The position numbers and the translations under genes were made by a program. A stretch of 64,000 bases of DNA from Alnus glutinosa (Eukaryota > Streptophyta > Magnoliopsida > Fagales > Betulaceae), in assembly GCF_958979055.1 (NCBI RefSeq), contig NC_084896.1, positions 5,088,501-5,152,500 of the forward strand, read 5' to 3'. Shown here in pieces: positions 11,603 through 24,653 of this stretch (position 1 is the stretch's first letter; each line of letters begins with the position of its first letter). Under the pieces are notes generated by a model, which did no database searches, was not told the origin of the DNA, and worked only from the letters and a program-made list of their open reading frames with translations.

Positions 11603-14600
11603 TTATAAGGAGGACTTCAGCTTCTCCACTTCAGTCAACAAAGAGGAATTCCCTTCACAAGCTTCTGTTAATACCTCGATCCTCTTCTCTACACTGCCTC
11701 TCTCCAGCGGTGAACTGCCATTTCCGTCAAGCGTCTTAGCTGTGGATGGCTTGTTATATCGAATAAGATTCAACACCATTCCCTGTAACATGCCATAATA
11801 AACAATTAGAATATTTTTCCTTGTGTTGCTTTATTGAAAACAAGGGGACAACAAAAGAAAAGTAGTGCAAAGCTAACTTCAAATGTGGTATATGTTTATG
11901 TATTTTATTCTACGAAAAAAGAACTGCAAGACACTGCAATTTCCCTTTCCATGTCTAATGACATAGTTTTTCCACTTCTGTCAATTTCAAATATACACAG
12001 GCAACACATTTCAAAAGTGTGAATTTGTAAACATTCAATCTGTTCGTCCCACTCATTTTACCAGATCCACTCTGGAGTTATACAGTTTTTGAAAATTTGT
12101 GTACCTCATGGTGCTGCTTCCGGGAATAGTCTCGTAAAAGAGATTTCACAAGCTTGTTGCGCAACGGAAACTTATCAACCACGTGAGAGTGAAATATGAA
12201 AGAAGAAAGGTGGTGGATAACCAGTGTATATGCAACCGATCCTCGAGTTGCAGCCCTGTCAAGGGCACCAGAATTCCATGACTTCACATAAGCCTCCAAA
12301 ATACCATCATTGTCCTGCAGAAGAACCAATTTTCATGACATTTATATCAAGTTCTCAGGTATTTTCGAAGCTTTTCGGCTAATAATAGAAAATATATGCA
12401 AGTGTAAGGGAAGCAGGTCTCCATATAAACAAGATGATATTTAGGTAGCCGTACCTCGACAGGTTCTAGGTATCCCTCAGCCTCGGCAATGCATTTCTCT
12501 AGAGGTGGAAGAAGATCAAGAACACAAGCATTAGTTAGGGTATTCCATGCAGCAAGTCGTGCAGGAGTTTCAACTTGACGGTGTAGATAGACTGCAACTT
12601 GCCGGCCAAAAATCAAATCACCATAAGATATGGCAGAAAACTGCTCCACAAGTGTTTCAATAAATGTTGAGTAACTCTCATGAATCTCTGTTTGAAACAT
12701 TAGAAACTCTGCATTATTTTTGTTTCTAGATTCTGGCAATACATCTGCTTTATTCTTCAAAATGAGGTCAGAACTAATACTGGTCCTTGCTTGGTCAAGA
12801 AGCTGCCCATAGATATCTTGCAAAGCTTCATAAACATCCCTACTCTTCTCCTCTTCAAGAACGCCCATTCCAACAAGTAAGATCACAGATAAAGAATGCA
12901 ATTTCCAAACTAATGGTACACACTGAACAGGGGAGGGGACATCAGCGGATTTGAAAGTGGACATTGCTTCAACACCTAAATTAAACAAAAGTCCAGCTTT
13001 GGCAACTTCAAATAAATCATTGGGATCTTGGACAAGATTTTTTGTTTTATCTCTTCGCAGGCCAGCATGCTTGCTATCACAGATGGTAGAGATTGGACTG
13101 AGAAACCAATGAGTCGGAAGTGGCAGTCTCTGTTGAGCCCACTCTACGACTAAAGAAGTAGGCTCTTGATTGGTCTTCTTTGATGTGTCCAAGTCCTCAA
13201 ATATAGTATCCAGAGCGGCACTACCCTTTTTAAATGTTTTATTTCCAGAGCAACTATTATTGACCGTGTCTTTGACCTTCTTCTTCATAGACAACCATCT
13301 GTTCCTGAAGTGAGAAGCTAATGTTTCACTGAAAACCAGGTAGTCCTCTTCTTTAAATTCCCACGCAAATGGTTTAAATCTCTTATTAAGGTGGAAAAAC
13401 TGCTGAATACAGAGACCAAGGAACTTCAGAACATGAACATGGAGTAAAATATTTAGCGCTTCTTCCACAATAACGCTATCCCTAGGCCCAGCAGTTAAAC
13501 ATGCACCTAAGGCAGAATTGATCCTTTGCATAGTGAAGGTCATTGCTTCAACTGTGGGTGTATCTGTAGAAGACAGCAATTGAAAAATTTTGAGCAAGTA
13601 AATGAGAAATCCTGCATCTATCTGTGCCAACAAAACAGCAGCAGACCAAAATCCTCCACCAGATGCACCCCAGCCAACACCCAACCCTGGAGCAGGGCCT
13701 CCCCTGCCAAATATCTCAATGGACTGAACAAAGTGCCACCCTGAAGCAACTAACTTCATAAAAATATTTAAGAGACTTCTCAATTCAACCATAGACCCCT
13801 TAAGTATCCCATCCTCAAGTATTTTCCCTTCTTTTGAGATACAATATTCTTGGGAAGGACTATGGACAGCATTCTTGGCCAGCTGGACCAACTTATCCAT
13901 GTTTACAATAACCTGCAAAAATCCATGAAGGCAACATACAGAAGCTAATGATGTTTCAGAATTACTTTGCTGTCTCAAATGACATAGTTCCTCGATGAAA
14001 GAGCCACTTCCAGCGGGATATTCTGAACTATTGGCACCTGAAATGCTCAAAAATCCATTTTTAACAATTTCGAGTCCAACCTTAGGAACAAACTCTGGCA
14101 GCCACGGCACGAGTTCACCACTTCCATGCAGGTTGACACTATCCTCTGGGATCACCCTTTCAAGCACTCTGCAAAGCATATGCATGACAGCCGAATACAC
14201 CCACAACAAGGGAGTTACAGAATTATCTTGGAAAACAAAGTCACTCCTTATTCCTTTTTGCCATTCAAAGAGTTTAGACATATGCGGATCATTCTTCAAT
14301 GCTATCCACTTCATAGCTAAATCAACCATTGGACTGACACAACTCCAAGACCAGACCTCTGTATCATCACCAGCATGCTCCTGTGAAAAGAGATTTGGAA
14401 GTCTTCTAGCCAAAGCTTCCAAAACAAGGTATGCCTCCGTAGAGATAGAAGTGAATTCACTAAGAAGACTATTCTGTATAAGTTTTTCAACTATAGGTGG
14501 ATTCAGCCACAAGCACAATGCAGGGAAAATATCTGGAAAAAATGATACACAATATCCATACTGAACGCAGATCTTCCAAAAACGTAATTGTTCAACCATC

Positions 14601-17600
14601 AAAGCTGATGAAAGTTTACAGTTCTCTCTTCCTGATTTTACCCAGTGGTCAAAGGAGGGAACATATTGATACAAATGCCATGTCATAGTTCGGAACGTCT
14701 CATTCCTTATAAACTTAATACAGTTCTTCTGGTCTGATTGAGCCAAAACCTTGTGTATTATATCAAAAACAAGACAATATCAGCAGTTTGTCTAACCCAA
14801 ATGCAGGGATTATTCACAATCTAGAATCTCTCCCAAAAATAAGAAAATAAATTACTTACCTTTAAAAGTCTAACAGATTTTATTTTAGAAGGATGAATTT
14901 CTATGTTGTCTTTCATAGTAAATCTCTGGACAACTGTTTCAACAAGCCTTTGGCATTTCATGATTGCATTTGCGCATGTTGGGGAATGCCTAGCTAGTCC
15001 AACAAGTATAGAAATTATGCATTCTTCTAAAGCTGCTGTAGGGTCTGTCTGAAACCATACAAATGAATACATATTAGAAAAGTACAACATGAAGTACAGT
15101 AAGCACTGGAGGGAAAAACATGACTGCAGTCATATGAAGTAGGATAGAGCAGTTCAAAAGAAATATGCCAAACAAAACAAGCACAATAGTAAATAATTTC
15201 ATGAAAATCTTGAAATCATCAATTTTTCAAGAGAACTTCTTTCTCATGATTATACTGTGTGCATCTATTTGACGATAGGGTGTTTGACACATAGCAACAC
15301 AAAATAATCCACATTCACATCAGATTACTCTTATCAAAAATTTCACCCTTATCTTTAAATCAGAAAATGAATTAAGAGGAAGACTAGTTCAGAAACTAAA
15401 TTTGTATTTGATTCACCCTAGGAGACAATCAAACAATAAAAAAAGGACAATACATATTTATCTATTTGTATACACACAAATGAGATATATGAATTGGTAC
15501 AATTGTGAGTATCTGTGGGGTGAACATGTTGCAGAACATATACATGCATGCACACCCACACACGTGGCATGCATTCATATACCCCAGAATACATGTTCAA
15601 ATACAACTTTATAAGCAACAAGATATTTATTCATTAAATCCTCTCAATTTTGATTTGTGCTACTTAGCAATGTCAACTATCTCACAGTCCCACTTAAGTA
15701 GTTTAACAATGGACAATAGAGGAAAGACAAGCAAAACAAACATCAAGCCAATGGAGGAGGAAGGAGGAGAGCATGTTGATTCAGAGAAAGAATATTGTTC
15801 TCTTTCATAAATCTCTCACAATTATCAGAAACCTTGGTAAGTTATAGTGGAGACAAGCATGAAAGAAAATAACAAATCATCTTACACTGTCATCATGCTT
15901 ACCTCCAAAAGATAGCAAAGCCTTGGAAGGATTCCCATCCGAACCAAACCTGCAGCTATATCCTGTCCACCAACCACAATATCGTCCTGAATTGTATGTT
16001 TCCCTTCAGACTCATCATCCAACACATCCTCGTCAACAGGAAGAATATTAGAAGGTTTAGCACTGTACTTCCAGAATCCACCATGTAGGAAACCAACATC
16101 AATCTCTGGTTTACTTCGGAACACAGGGGCAGTAAAGATTTCCTTCTCGTAGGTTGCAATTTTCTGAAAGCATAATATATTAAATTGAACTCGGAATAAT
16201 ATTGATAGAATAAAAAATAATAATAAAAATAAAATAAAATAAAAAACAGAAAAAGAAAATCCTCTACCTCTGAAATCTCAAAGAAGTTCTCATTCACATC
16301 ACAACTTAATATACATTGAATAACTTTGGCACAAGCTAGAACTACAGAGTTGTGGTTATCATCAAGAGTCATCCTATAAATAAACAAAACACTAATTAAA
16401 ATTGCACTATTTTGGTGCCGCAAAATATCCAAAGCTCAAAAGATGTTAAAATATAAAAAGATAAATAAATTTCAAACAATTTAGAAAACCAGAAATCAAT
16501 AAAAACAATTAAATACTAACAAAGAAACATGAAAAGGTACAAAATTTAATCTCAATCATCAAATATAGCTCTTAACTCTAACTTGAACGTATGTACAAAA
16601 CAACACAATAGAGAGCACATGCATTTATTACTTGTTTCTATAAATTCCTGAACTAATGACAGCATATAAGATTCATTCACTTCAAACTTTTTTCCTTTGG
16701 TGATCCAAAAAGGTGACAAAAAGATTCAGGATATGTTCTGTTGCATGTATTTGATGAACTATAAGGAAAAGAAAAACAGAAATCTAGGAATAATACCATG
16801 CCTCCTTGCCATATTTGACTTCAGGAATAAAAAAAAGTTTCGAATGAAAGGCAGCAAGAAAGGCCTCAAACAGTCATTGTACACAATGTTGGACTACTTA
16901 CCAGTTTCAATTACAACCACATGTTACTATCTTTACTGTTTTTTTTTTAGGGAAATGCTCTGCAGGCTTATCTGATTTTGAAGAGCTCTAAAATGACAGA
17001 AAGTCCAGGATGATTATATAATTAACAATTTTTTCTAAAAAAGGAGTAATCGAATTTCATTAAAAAGCGCAAGGGAACAATTCAATTACTTATCAAGAAA
17101 ATTATTGTTAATTAATAAGAAATTTTAAAAGCAGAAGAACGGGTACTGATAGGTATGGACTACAAAACATCAGAAATCACTATCCAAACATCTGCCCAAT
17201 AAAGCTGGTGTTTTACCCACACAGAAACGAAATTGTAATGGCTGACCATAAATAGAAATCAGCAATATAATCATTCAGATGGTATTCACCTCAGCGATAA
17301 AACAAGCTCAGGTTCTGGGCCCAGGGTGAAAGCCCAGACAGCTTCCCAATCAATATATCTGTCAAATTTGTTGGCATTGTCCAGAGTAGATACAACTCGA
17401 TTCTTACAAATACCGTGTAATGCCTTATCAAGCACTGAAGAGATGAGATGCAAAGCAAGGGCTCGTTGTCCTGGAATCTGAAAAGGACGAACATAGAGAA
17501 TAATAAAAGAGGAGAGAACAGAAAACTACAGCTAAAAGAATAAGATACCAGTGATAATAATTAATATCGTATTAGAGAGACATATTCGTGAGTATAATTT

Positions 17601-20479
17601 TTACATATCGAAAAACCAAAAAGAGTTTCCTTGACTCAGACTTCACCAAACTTTATCATGTAGCCAGATCAAATAACATATAGTACATTCAAAAAGCATA
17701 CAATTAGAAGAATTAAGCACCAAGACACAAGTGTAAACTGACCACACTTCGAGTGAGTGCCACAGCTTCTTTTATTGTGTAACCTGCAGCACCAGGATCA
17801 CCCTCAGTCCGCAGGAAGTCACGCTCTGTAACATTGTCAGCACTATGCCTATTCTGAGCACTGATATCACCTAGAGCAAGAGAAAAATAAAGGAGAATTT
17901 AGTCAATGTCATATTGAGGCATACGTTATTTTCTTGATCTTGAGTAACAAGAACGCCATTTACTTACCTGCATTATCTAGACAAAAATATTACTACTTCG
18001 CTAAGCATTTCATGGTCAAAATTCATTAAGACTTTTCGACTAAGGAATCAAGCCAGCTAAAATAAACTTCAAGAACATAATAATAAAAAGAGAACAAGGG
18101 GGATCCAACCCTGAAAGCTGGCTTATGTCCAAAAATCTGAAAATTTTGAATTAATTATAAATAAAATTAGTTCTAGAACACCTGTTAATAATGGTTATTC
18201 AGCACAGGCTTCTATTGTCAAGCTGCAATGCTTCTCAATGTCAAACCTTTTACCAGAATCATCTAGCTCATCAGCTTATCGCATTCTAAACATTACAAAG
18301 GCAGTCACTTTGGCCTTGAAATGCTGAAATAAAGATTTTTCTTTTTAAAATTAAAAATAAAAATAAAAAGGTTGTCACTACTAGCAACTAGGTAAATTGA
18401 CATGATGATGTGGAAATTCCATTTACATGAGCATTAGTGTCCAACCATCAAGAAAAACGCGTATAACTAGGTAATGATGCCCATGAGCAAACTAAACAAG
18501 CTCGTCCTATTTAATTAACAAACATTATGGAAAAAAAAAAAAAAGTGATTACTCTTTTGAGCCATCAATCTTAGAACTTGAGATACATAACATCATTGGG
18601 AAAACAATGAAACATCAGATTATACTATTTAAAATAAATCAAAATTAACCAAAGTATTTTGTCCTTACAAGTCTTAGGCACCTGGACAAAATCGTTCTCA
18701 ATAACAGTCCCTTCCAAGGAAAATCTTAATTCCCGTACCGCCTCAACTCTTTCACTCCAAGCATTCCACAAACTACGATTGGCTGCACCATTGTCTTGCC
18801 TACTCTGTGCATTATCAGAGGTTGTCGCTACCGTATGAGATATATCACGTTCTGAGTGTACAAAACCTTTAGCATCTTGGGTATTCTCATTCTGGAGAAC
18901 ACTCTGTTCAACAGTGGTGCCGACTTCTGAGCTTGAGCTTCTCTGCTTCTTCAGTTTGGCCTGAGCCCTATTTTTTAGTGCTTTCAAAATTGCAGGATCT
19001 ATCTTCTCCATTATCTCTGCCTGTGCTTCTGCAATCTCATCAGGTGACATTCCCTGTAGTCGGGCACGGTTCTCAGCATCAATCTGACTCTCAAGAGACA
19101 TGGTCTCTTGTTCATTCTTGAAGTTGTTGGACCTCTTTTTTAGCGCTTTTAAAATTGCAGGGTCTATCTTCTCCATTATCTCTGCCTGTGCTTCTGCAAT
19201 CTCATCAGGTGACATTCCCTGTAGTCGGGCACGGTTCTCAGCATCAATCTGACTCTCAAGAGACATGGACTCTTGTTCATTCTTGAAGTTGTTGGACCTG
19301 GAACTAGAAACCATGGTGGATTGCTCCTGCCTTCTACGAACCTCTGAAAATCCAACACCATCATGTTTCCTTCTCTCCACACTGAAGTTAACTGGGTTGG
19401 CATCTTTCACGTTCTTCTTCACATGTAGTTGGTTCAAGTTATCTAATTCCATGTCAGTGACTGAACTAAAACATCCAGCATCTGACATACTTCTCATGGC
19501 TTCACCAGATTCATTCAGGGGGACACCCGTATCTAAGTTTGGTTTTACATCCATTTTCATTGGAGAAAACACATCTGCATCAGCTAAGGGTGGACCACGT
19601 GACACGTTTCTCTTCAATGCAGCTCCACTTTTTCCTTCTTTTTCAGGTTTCTGAGCTACTTTATCAGCTACGGAACTATTATCACCCGAGACAAACTCCC
19701 TCCACCTGCTTAAATCCATTCCTTTTTTCTTCTTCCTCTCCACTGGATTGGCAAAAGGTGCTATTGGGTCAAATTCCATGAAACCTTTATCTTCCTCATC
19801 ACTATCATTATCATCTATTATACTCCCTATTGGACCCCAATGCTGGTGAATCAAATTTAAACATCAGTCATTTTAAATTCTTTAACAAAAAAAATCTATT
19901 TGGTTTTCTTTATTTTCACATTAGCGGAAAGACTTTTAACCCAGAAATGAACAAATGCAAATTAATCAAAGTAAAGAAGAATTAAAAAATAAATAAATAA
20001 ACAAAAAAGTTAACCCAGCTAAGTCAAATGGTCCTACTAGACTCACACACTCTTGGTTCTCCAAGCAACGACAGTACGTACTCCAAAGTTGATTCCTTTT
20101 TCTTTTCTTTTCTTTTCCCACAATTTCTCAGCAACCAAACAAGCCCTTACTGAAAATAACCTCAACATTTTTTTAGGGTTTCCAACGCCTATACTTGGTA
20201 TCGTGCTCAGAATCAGAAGAATGTGAAGCAAAGCAGGGACTTTACCGGGCCGTGGGAGCGGTGGCGAGCGGCGGGGAAAGGGAGAACGGATGGTTTGGGG
20301 GGCGCAATGGGCTTGCTCTGTGGCTCGTTGTCGGAGATTCCCTTCTCGACGATTCCGCCGATCAAGCGCGAAGCGTCGTCGTCGCTGAGTTGTAGCGCGC
20401 CAGCACCAAAAATTTTCGGGCGAGAGGAGGAGCTCTTTGAGTCGCCCCCTTTGCCGCTCTGCTTCTTCTTTTCCTCCAT
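11603..20479 (-). CDS. IYO: MINIYO-like RNA polymerase II-associated protein 1 (RPAP1), 10 exons
   Basis: Coding exons (minus, 5' to 3') are 20479-20246, 19842-18669, 17870-17743, 17477-17290, 16373-16268, 16163-15903, 15048-14860, 14749-12455, 12314-12105 and 11782-11603. Every boundary is GT-AG, phases match, and the sum is 4965 nt (1654 aa plus TAA). Known family role: RPAP1/MINIYO binds RNA polymerase II and promotes elongation; Arabidopsis MINIYO triggers the switch to differentiation and shuttles to the nucleus. Seen here: RPAP1_N motif (IDAENRARLQGMSPDEIAEA) at about residues 260-369, present twice; an RPAP1_C-like segment near 445-470 (RFSLEGTVIENDF); the conserved GRGGPAPGLGVGWGASGGGF block near residue 1108. 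The protein is longer than the roughly 1500 aa usual for plant homologues, partly from the duplication. The start MEEKKK was chosen because an upstream in-frame Met at 20665 reads through a GA-repeat leader. Confidence 0.95.
18970..19299 (-). repeat. 165 bp in-frame tandem duplication of the RPAP1_N motif
   Basis: Two abutting 165 bp units (19299-19135 and 19134-18970) encode 55 residues each, residues 260-314 and 315-369 of the MINIYO protein. By eye the units differ at only about four bases, giving one conservative residue change (ESMS versus ETMS) plus synonymous changes. The unit spans the whole IDAENRARLQGMSPDEIAEA helix region and ends in KALKK. Homologues I know carry one copy. Confidence 0.9.
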
Positions 20480-20496
20480 GAGCGAGCGAGCGACAA

Positions 20497-20523
20497 GCGA
20501 GAGAGAGAGAGAGAGAGAGAGTG
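20497..20523. repeat. (GA)n repeat in the MINIYO 5' leader
   Basis: GA-dinucleotide run about 20-45 bp upstream of the chosen start codon, CT-rich on the transcribed strand, as in many plant leaders. Confidence 0.8.
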
Positions 20524-20679
20524 CAACGGTGGGAGGAGGGCGGGATTGTTTGTTGCGGCGAAGGGTGTGTACTGCTCTACAAGCTTTTGAGTTCTGACCG
20601 AAGCCGCTAACCTTTTTGGAACATCCTAATTTCGGCTCGAATTCTTTTATAATATATACGGACACACACGATAACAGTT

Positions 20680-21330
20680 TTTCCTTTTTCTTTTTTTCTT
20701 TTTATTTTATTTTATTACTTTTATAGATAGAAAAAGGATTAAAAGGGTTTAGAGGTAAATTTCCACTTGGGCATAGACATAGTTTTTGACTCGATAAATC
20801 TTCTTGGTGCCACCTTTTACAAGTTCCAACATAGTTTTTACATTCGGTTTTTCTCATCTGTTTTTCTGATTTTTCTCTAATTTGGATTCTTTTTCTTTTT
20901 CTTTTTCTTTTTCTTTTTCTTTTTGAGTTATTTGTACTGTATGCAGTGTTTTCTTCTTCTTCTTTTTCTTTTTTTTCTTTTTTTTTTTTTACACTAATGC
21001 ATACAATAATAGAAGACCTTGATGTATGTAATGGTACACATCATTTTCATATGTTAAATTAATGCATACAATAAAAGAAAATAACTTTTTAAAAAAAATT
21101 AATAATTTCAATAAAGACAGTATAAATCAAGTCTTTTGAACCCTTCAATCGAAAGCTATTACCTCAATTTGCAATATAATAACAAAAATATGTGTTCATA
21201 CCTACCAAATCATGTGCCCCTCATTTAGAGAAACCAATGTTTTCACAAGTGTGACCGCGTAACCGCCCCTTCAAGATTTGTAAGTTGGTCGCGCTCCCAA
21301 ACAATGGGGTGGCACACCCTTGCTAGAACA
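20680..21330. other. Region upstream of MINIYO
   Basis: Holds CTTTTT-type pyrimidine runs (about 20884-20924 and 20950-20990). No gene or clear transposon ends seen; the promoter of MINIYO should lie in its first few hundred bases, but no TATA box stands out. Confidence 0.45.
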
Positions 21331-21334
21331 ATAA

Positions 21335-21635
21335 GGATCAGTTTAGGTTTAAGATTTCAAAAACTGCAATTTAAAAATAATAATTTTAAAATTTAAGATT
21401 TGAAAACGCAGTTAAGCGTTTGGCAAATTTATAATTTGGCCTTTGAAATTGCATATTAATTTTTAAAATTATGTGTTTTCAAAAAAAGTACCACATTGTT
21501 TACGATTTGAAAAAATAGTTTTCTGCGTTTTCAAATCGTAATTTTTTAAAAACTCAATTGCCAAACGATTCATTTTTTACTATTTAGTTTAAAACTGCAA
21601 TTTTTATCTACGAAATCACAATCCCAAACGCACCC
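21335..21635. mobile_element. Tourist-like (PIF/Harbinger) MITE
   Basis: About 300 bp with degenerate inverted ends (GGATCAGTTTAGG and, on the other strand, GGGTGCGTTTGGG) and TAA on both sides (21332-21334, 21636-21638). Interior is an AT-rich palindrome with TTTTCAAATCG-type arms. Confidence 0.6.
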
Positions 21636-21694
21636 TAAGTCAATAAGTTTCTCTTAATAGGGCATGCAGTATCCACGATTTAGTGTGGATGAGC

Positions 21695-21876
21695 GAGTAA
21701 TTCTAAAAGTCCATCATGTATTACTCTTATGTCATTCAGAAAATGATGTGGCTTTTAAGATTACAATTTGATCAAAATTTAATAATGGTCAATCATAAGT
21801 TCAATAGTGATTTTAAAAGCCACCTTATTTTTTAGAAGAGCATAAAAATAACATAAGAGAAACTCTTAACATTAAT
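21695..21876. mobile_element. Palindromic MITE of the GAGTAAT family, copy 1
   Basis: Begins GAGTAATTCTA and carries the internal inverted pair GTGGCTTTTAAGAT / TTTTAAAAGCCACC that recurs in the next four elements. Confidence 0.65.
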
Positions 21877-22110
21877 CGTGAAAATACATCTTTAATGGTG
21901 TTCCAAACAAATGTCACGGCTTTTCGTTAGAGTTTACACCATGTGCCAATTGGAGTTCCTCTCTACAATGAATATAATATTGATTTGTTTTAGTAAGCAT
22001 TTACTAAACATTAAATATAACAAGAAACCATATTCATACATTCATGTTATATTTTTTCAATTTACTAAATATCCATTAACTTAGATTAATTCTATACATT
22101 ATATTCATAT

Positions 22111-22240
22111 TCCTTTAATAATAGTGTGGCTTTTAAAATCACTATTAGACTTGTGATCGGTCATTATTGAATTTTGATCAAATGATGATTTTAAAAATAT
22201 ACCATTGTTAAAGGGACATAAGAAGGACATGTGTATGACG
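22111..22240. mobile_element. GAGTAAT-family MITE, copy 2 (end-truncated)
   Basis: Has the shared core GTGGCTTTTAAAATCACTATT and the TTTTGATCAAA centre but lacks recognisable outer ends. Confidence 0.55.
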
Positions 22241-22278
22241 TCTATAATTATTTAGTAACTTATAAACCATATAATTAT

Positions 22279-22449
22279 GAGTAATTCTAGAAGTCACTAT
22301 TGTGTCCCCTGAAAAATGATGTAGTTTTTAAAATCGCCACTTTATCAAAATTTAATAGTGATCAATCACAAGCTTAATGATTATTTTAAAATATACGTCA
22401 TTCTTAAAGGGATACAAGAGTGACAAAAGAATGACTCGTAGCATTATTC
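22279..22449. mobile_element. GAGTAAT-family MITE, copy 3
   Basis: Ends GAGTAATTCTAGAAGTCA and TGACTCGTAGCATTATTC pair imperfectly. The middle carries the same TTTAATAGTGATCAATCA block as copy 4. Confidence 0.7.
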
Positions 22450-22474
22450 TATATCTATCTCTTTTCTCGAATAT

Positions 22475-22664
22475 AGTATTCTAGAAGTCACTCTCATGTC
22501 CTTCTTGTGTTCCTAAAAGAATTATGTGGTTTTTAAAATTACCACTTCATCAAAATTCAATAGTGATCAATAGTGATCAATTATAAGCTCAATGATAATT
22601 TTAAAAGCCATATCATTCTTGGAGGGACACAAGAGTGACAAAAGAATGACTTATAACATTACTC
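22475..22664. mobile_element. GAGTAAT-family MITE, copy 4
   Basis: Ends AGTATTCTAGAAGTCA and TGACTTATAACATTACTC. A short CAATAGTGAT direct duplication is present in its centre. Confidence 0.7.
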
Positions 22665-22691
22665 CTTATAAATCTTAGGCTAAAAAGTTTC

Positions 22692-23381
22692 GAGTAATGC
22701 TACAAGGATGATTAGAGTTCTCATTATGTACTCCTAAGGCATCGTTTGGTTCGTGGAAATTGTATTCCATTAGAAAAATGAATAGTTATTGCTGGAAATG
22801 AGGAAGAGTGGAACGGAATAATTATTCAAATTCCTTAGTATGGTGACAACAAACATACCACAATTAGAATTAACTCAAAATTTATAAAAAAAACCCACAT
22901 AATTTCTTATTTTTCAAAAAAAAAAAAAAACTCAAATCTTAATATATATATTGGACCTTAGATCTGTGACCCACAGATTTGATCTAAATTATTTGTTTTC
23001 TTTTAAAATTTTTTAATCTTTAAATTTTCTAATTTTTTTTTTTTTTTTTTTAAAAAATGTTATCTATTTCTTCATGAATAGCTATTCCTCTAAAAAATGA
23101 GAAGAATAACTATTCCTCTTCGTAAGGGAATAGTTATTATCATAGAATAGCTATTCCACGGAATATGTCCATACCAAATAAATGAATAATTATTCCAATG
23201 GAATAGTCATTCAATTTCAATAACTTATTCCGCGAACCAAACGAGGCCTAAATGTCATATGGCTTTTAAAATCATAATTGAATTTGAGATGATCATTATG
23301 AATTTTGATCCAACGGTAATTTTAAAGCCACGTGACATTTGGAAGAACATAAAGACTCTAGCTTTATTTATAGTATTACTC
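22692..23381. mobile_element. GAGTAAT-family MITE, copy 5, split by a nested element
   Basis: Left end GAGTAATGCTA at 22692 and right end TAGTATTACTC at 23371-23381 belong to one element. Its two halves are separated by the Tourist-like insertion at 22738-23248. Confidence 0.75.
22738..23248. mobile_element. Tourist-like (PIF/Harbinger) MITE nested in another MITE
   Basis: Inverted ends GGCATCGTTTGGTTCG and CGAACCAAACGAGGCC with TAA target duplications (22735-22737 and 23249-23251), the expected 3 bp PIF/Harbinger signature. The 511 bp interior is non-coding. Confidence 0.8.
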
Positions 23382-23767
23382 ATTTTCATATAACTTTTTA
23401 CTTTATATATTATATAATTGTTAATGTATTTTACGAAGTATTTTTTTAGTTTGAAAAAACGTTTTGATTTGATATAAATGTGAAAATTATTTTTATGTTT
23501 GAGTTGTTTTTTAATGTTTTTATTTTGAGAAGATTTTTTTTTAAAAAAATAAAAATAAAAATTAACCAACGGAAACCTTTATACTTTATCATCTATTATT
23601 ATTATTATTATTTATACAGACCATCTGAATTTATAGACAGATGATTTTAAACTAGGGAAAATATTTTTATTTGAACAAGCATTCTTTACCATTTTGTGAA
23701 ATATTTTATAGTTTGAATAATACCATACTACTATATATATAGTAGGAGGGTTTTATATTTTCTTTTT

Positions 23768-24590
23768 GGGTAAAATACGTTTTTGTTCGTTGAGTTTTAA
23801 AAACTTTATTTTTTAGTACTTGAATTTTAATTCGCATTACAGATGATACCTTCGTTTTGAGAAAATACCAAATTAATACCTCAATTAAGTTTTCCGTTAA
23901 AAAACTAACGGCCCGCCAGGTGTCAACTCCTAAGGGTTGACACGTGTTTTAGTAAAAAAAAATAAAAAATAAAAAATATTAAAAAATTAATTAAAAAATT
24001 TTAAAAAAATATTAAAAACTTAAAAGAAATTGAAAAAGAAAAAAAAGAAAAAGAAGAAGGGTGGCCGAGCCACCCTCTTGGCCGGTTTGGGGTCGGCCAC
24101 CCTCTTGGCCGGTTTGGGGTGGCCGAACCACCCTATGGCAAAAAAGAAAAAGAAAAAATTGGTTAAGGATTTTGACCCTTAGGGTGGTCGGCAAACCCTC
24201 AATTTTTATTTATTTATTTATTATTTTTTTCTTTATGGGTTTTGGCCCTTGATCATTTATTTATTTATTTTTGCCATGAGGTGGTCAAACCACTCTCCAT
24301 GGGGTGGTTCGGCCACCCTAAACCGGTCAAGAGGGTGACTTCATTTTTTCTTTTTCTTTTTTCAGTTTTAAATATTTTTTTTTAATTATTATTATTTTTT
24401 TTTATACTAAAACACGTGTCAACCCCTAAAGACTAACACCTGACGGGCCATTAGTTTTTGGATGGAAAATTTGATTGATGTACTAATTTGGTCTTTTTAT
24501 AAAATGGAAATACCATATGTGATGCGAATTGAAACTCAGGTACTAAAAAATAAAGTTTTCAAAACTCAGGAATCAAAAACATGTTTAACC
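23768..24590. mobile_element. Non-autonomous MULE-like element with long inverted arms
   Basis: Arms of nearly 190 bp start GGGTAAAATACG and, in reverse, GGTTAAACATG, and share AACTTTATTTTTTAGTAC. Flanking T-rich 9-mers (TTTCTTTTT, TTTTTTTTT) match 8 of 9. The centre is GC-rich with repeated GGCCGGTTTGGGGT. The duplicated locus at about 54085 lacks the whole block, giving an empty site. No transposase is encoded. Confidence 0.8.
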
Positions 24591-24653
24591 TTTTTTTTTT
24601 TTAACGACGGAAGAAATTTTGAATACATAAAGTCAGAAACTATACGATTATAT

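Noticed and set aside
13995..14564. Long plus-strand open frame of 189 codons.
   Set aside because: It is antisense to MINIYO exon 8 and has no recognisable domain; the minus frame is strongly conserved.
20480..20665. Upstream in-frame Met giving a longer MINIYO N-terminus.
   Set aside because: It would read through a CT-repeat leader giving an SLSLSL tract with no family support; the MEEKKK start leads straight into the conserved exon 1.
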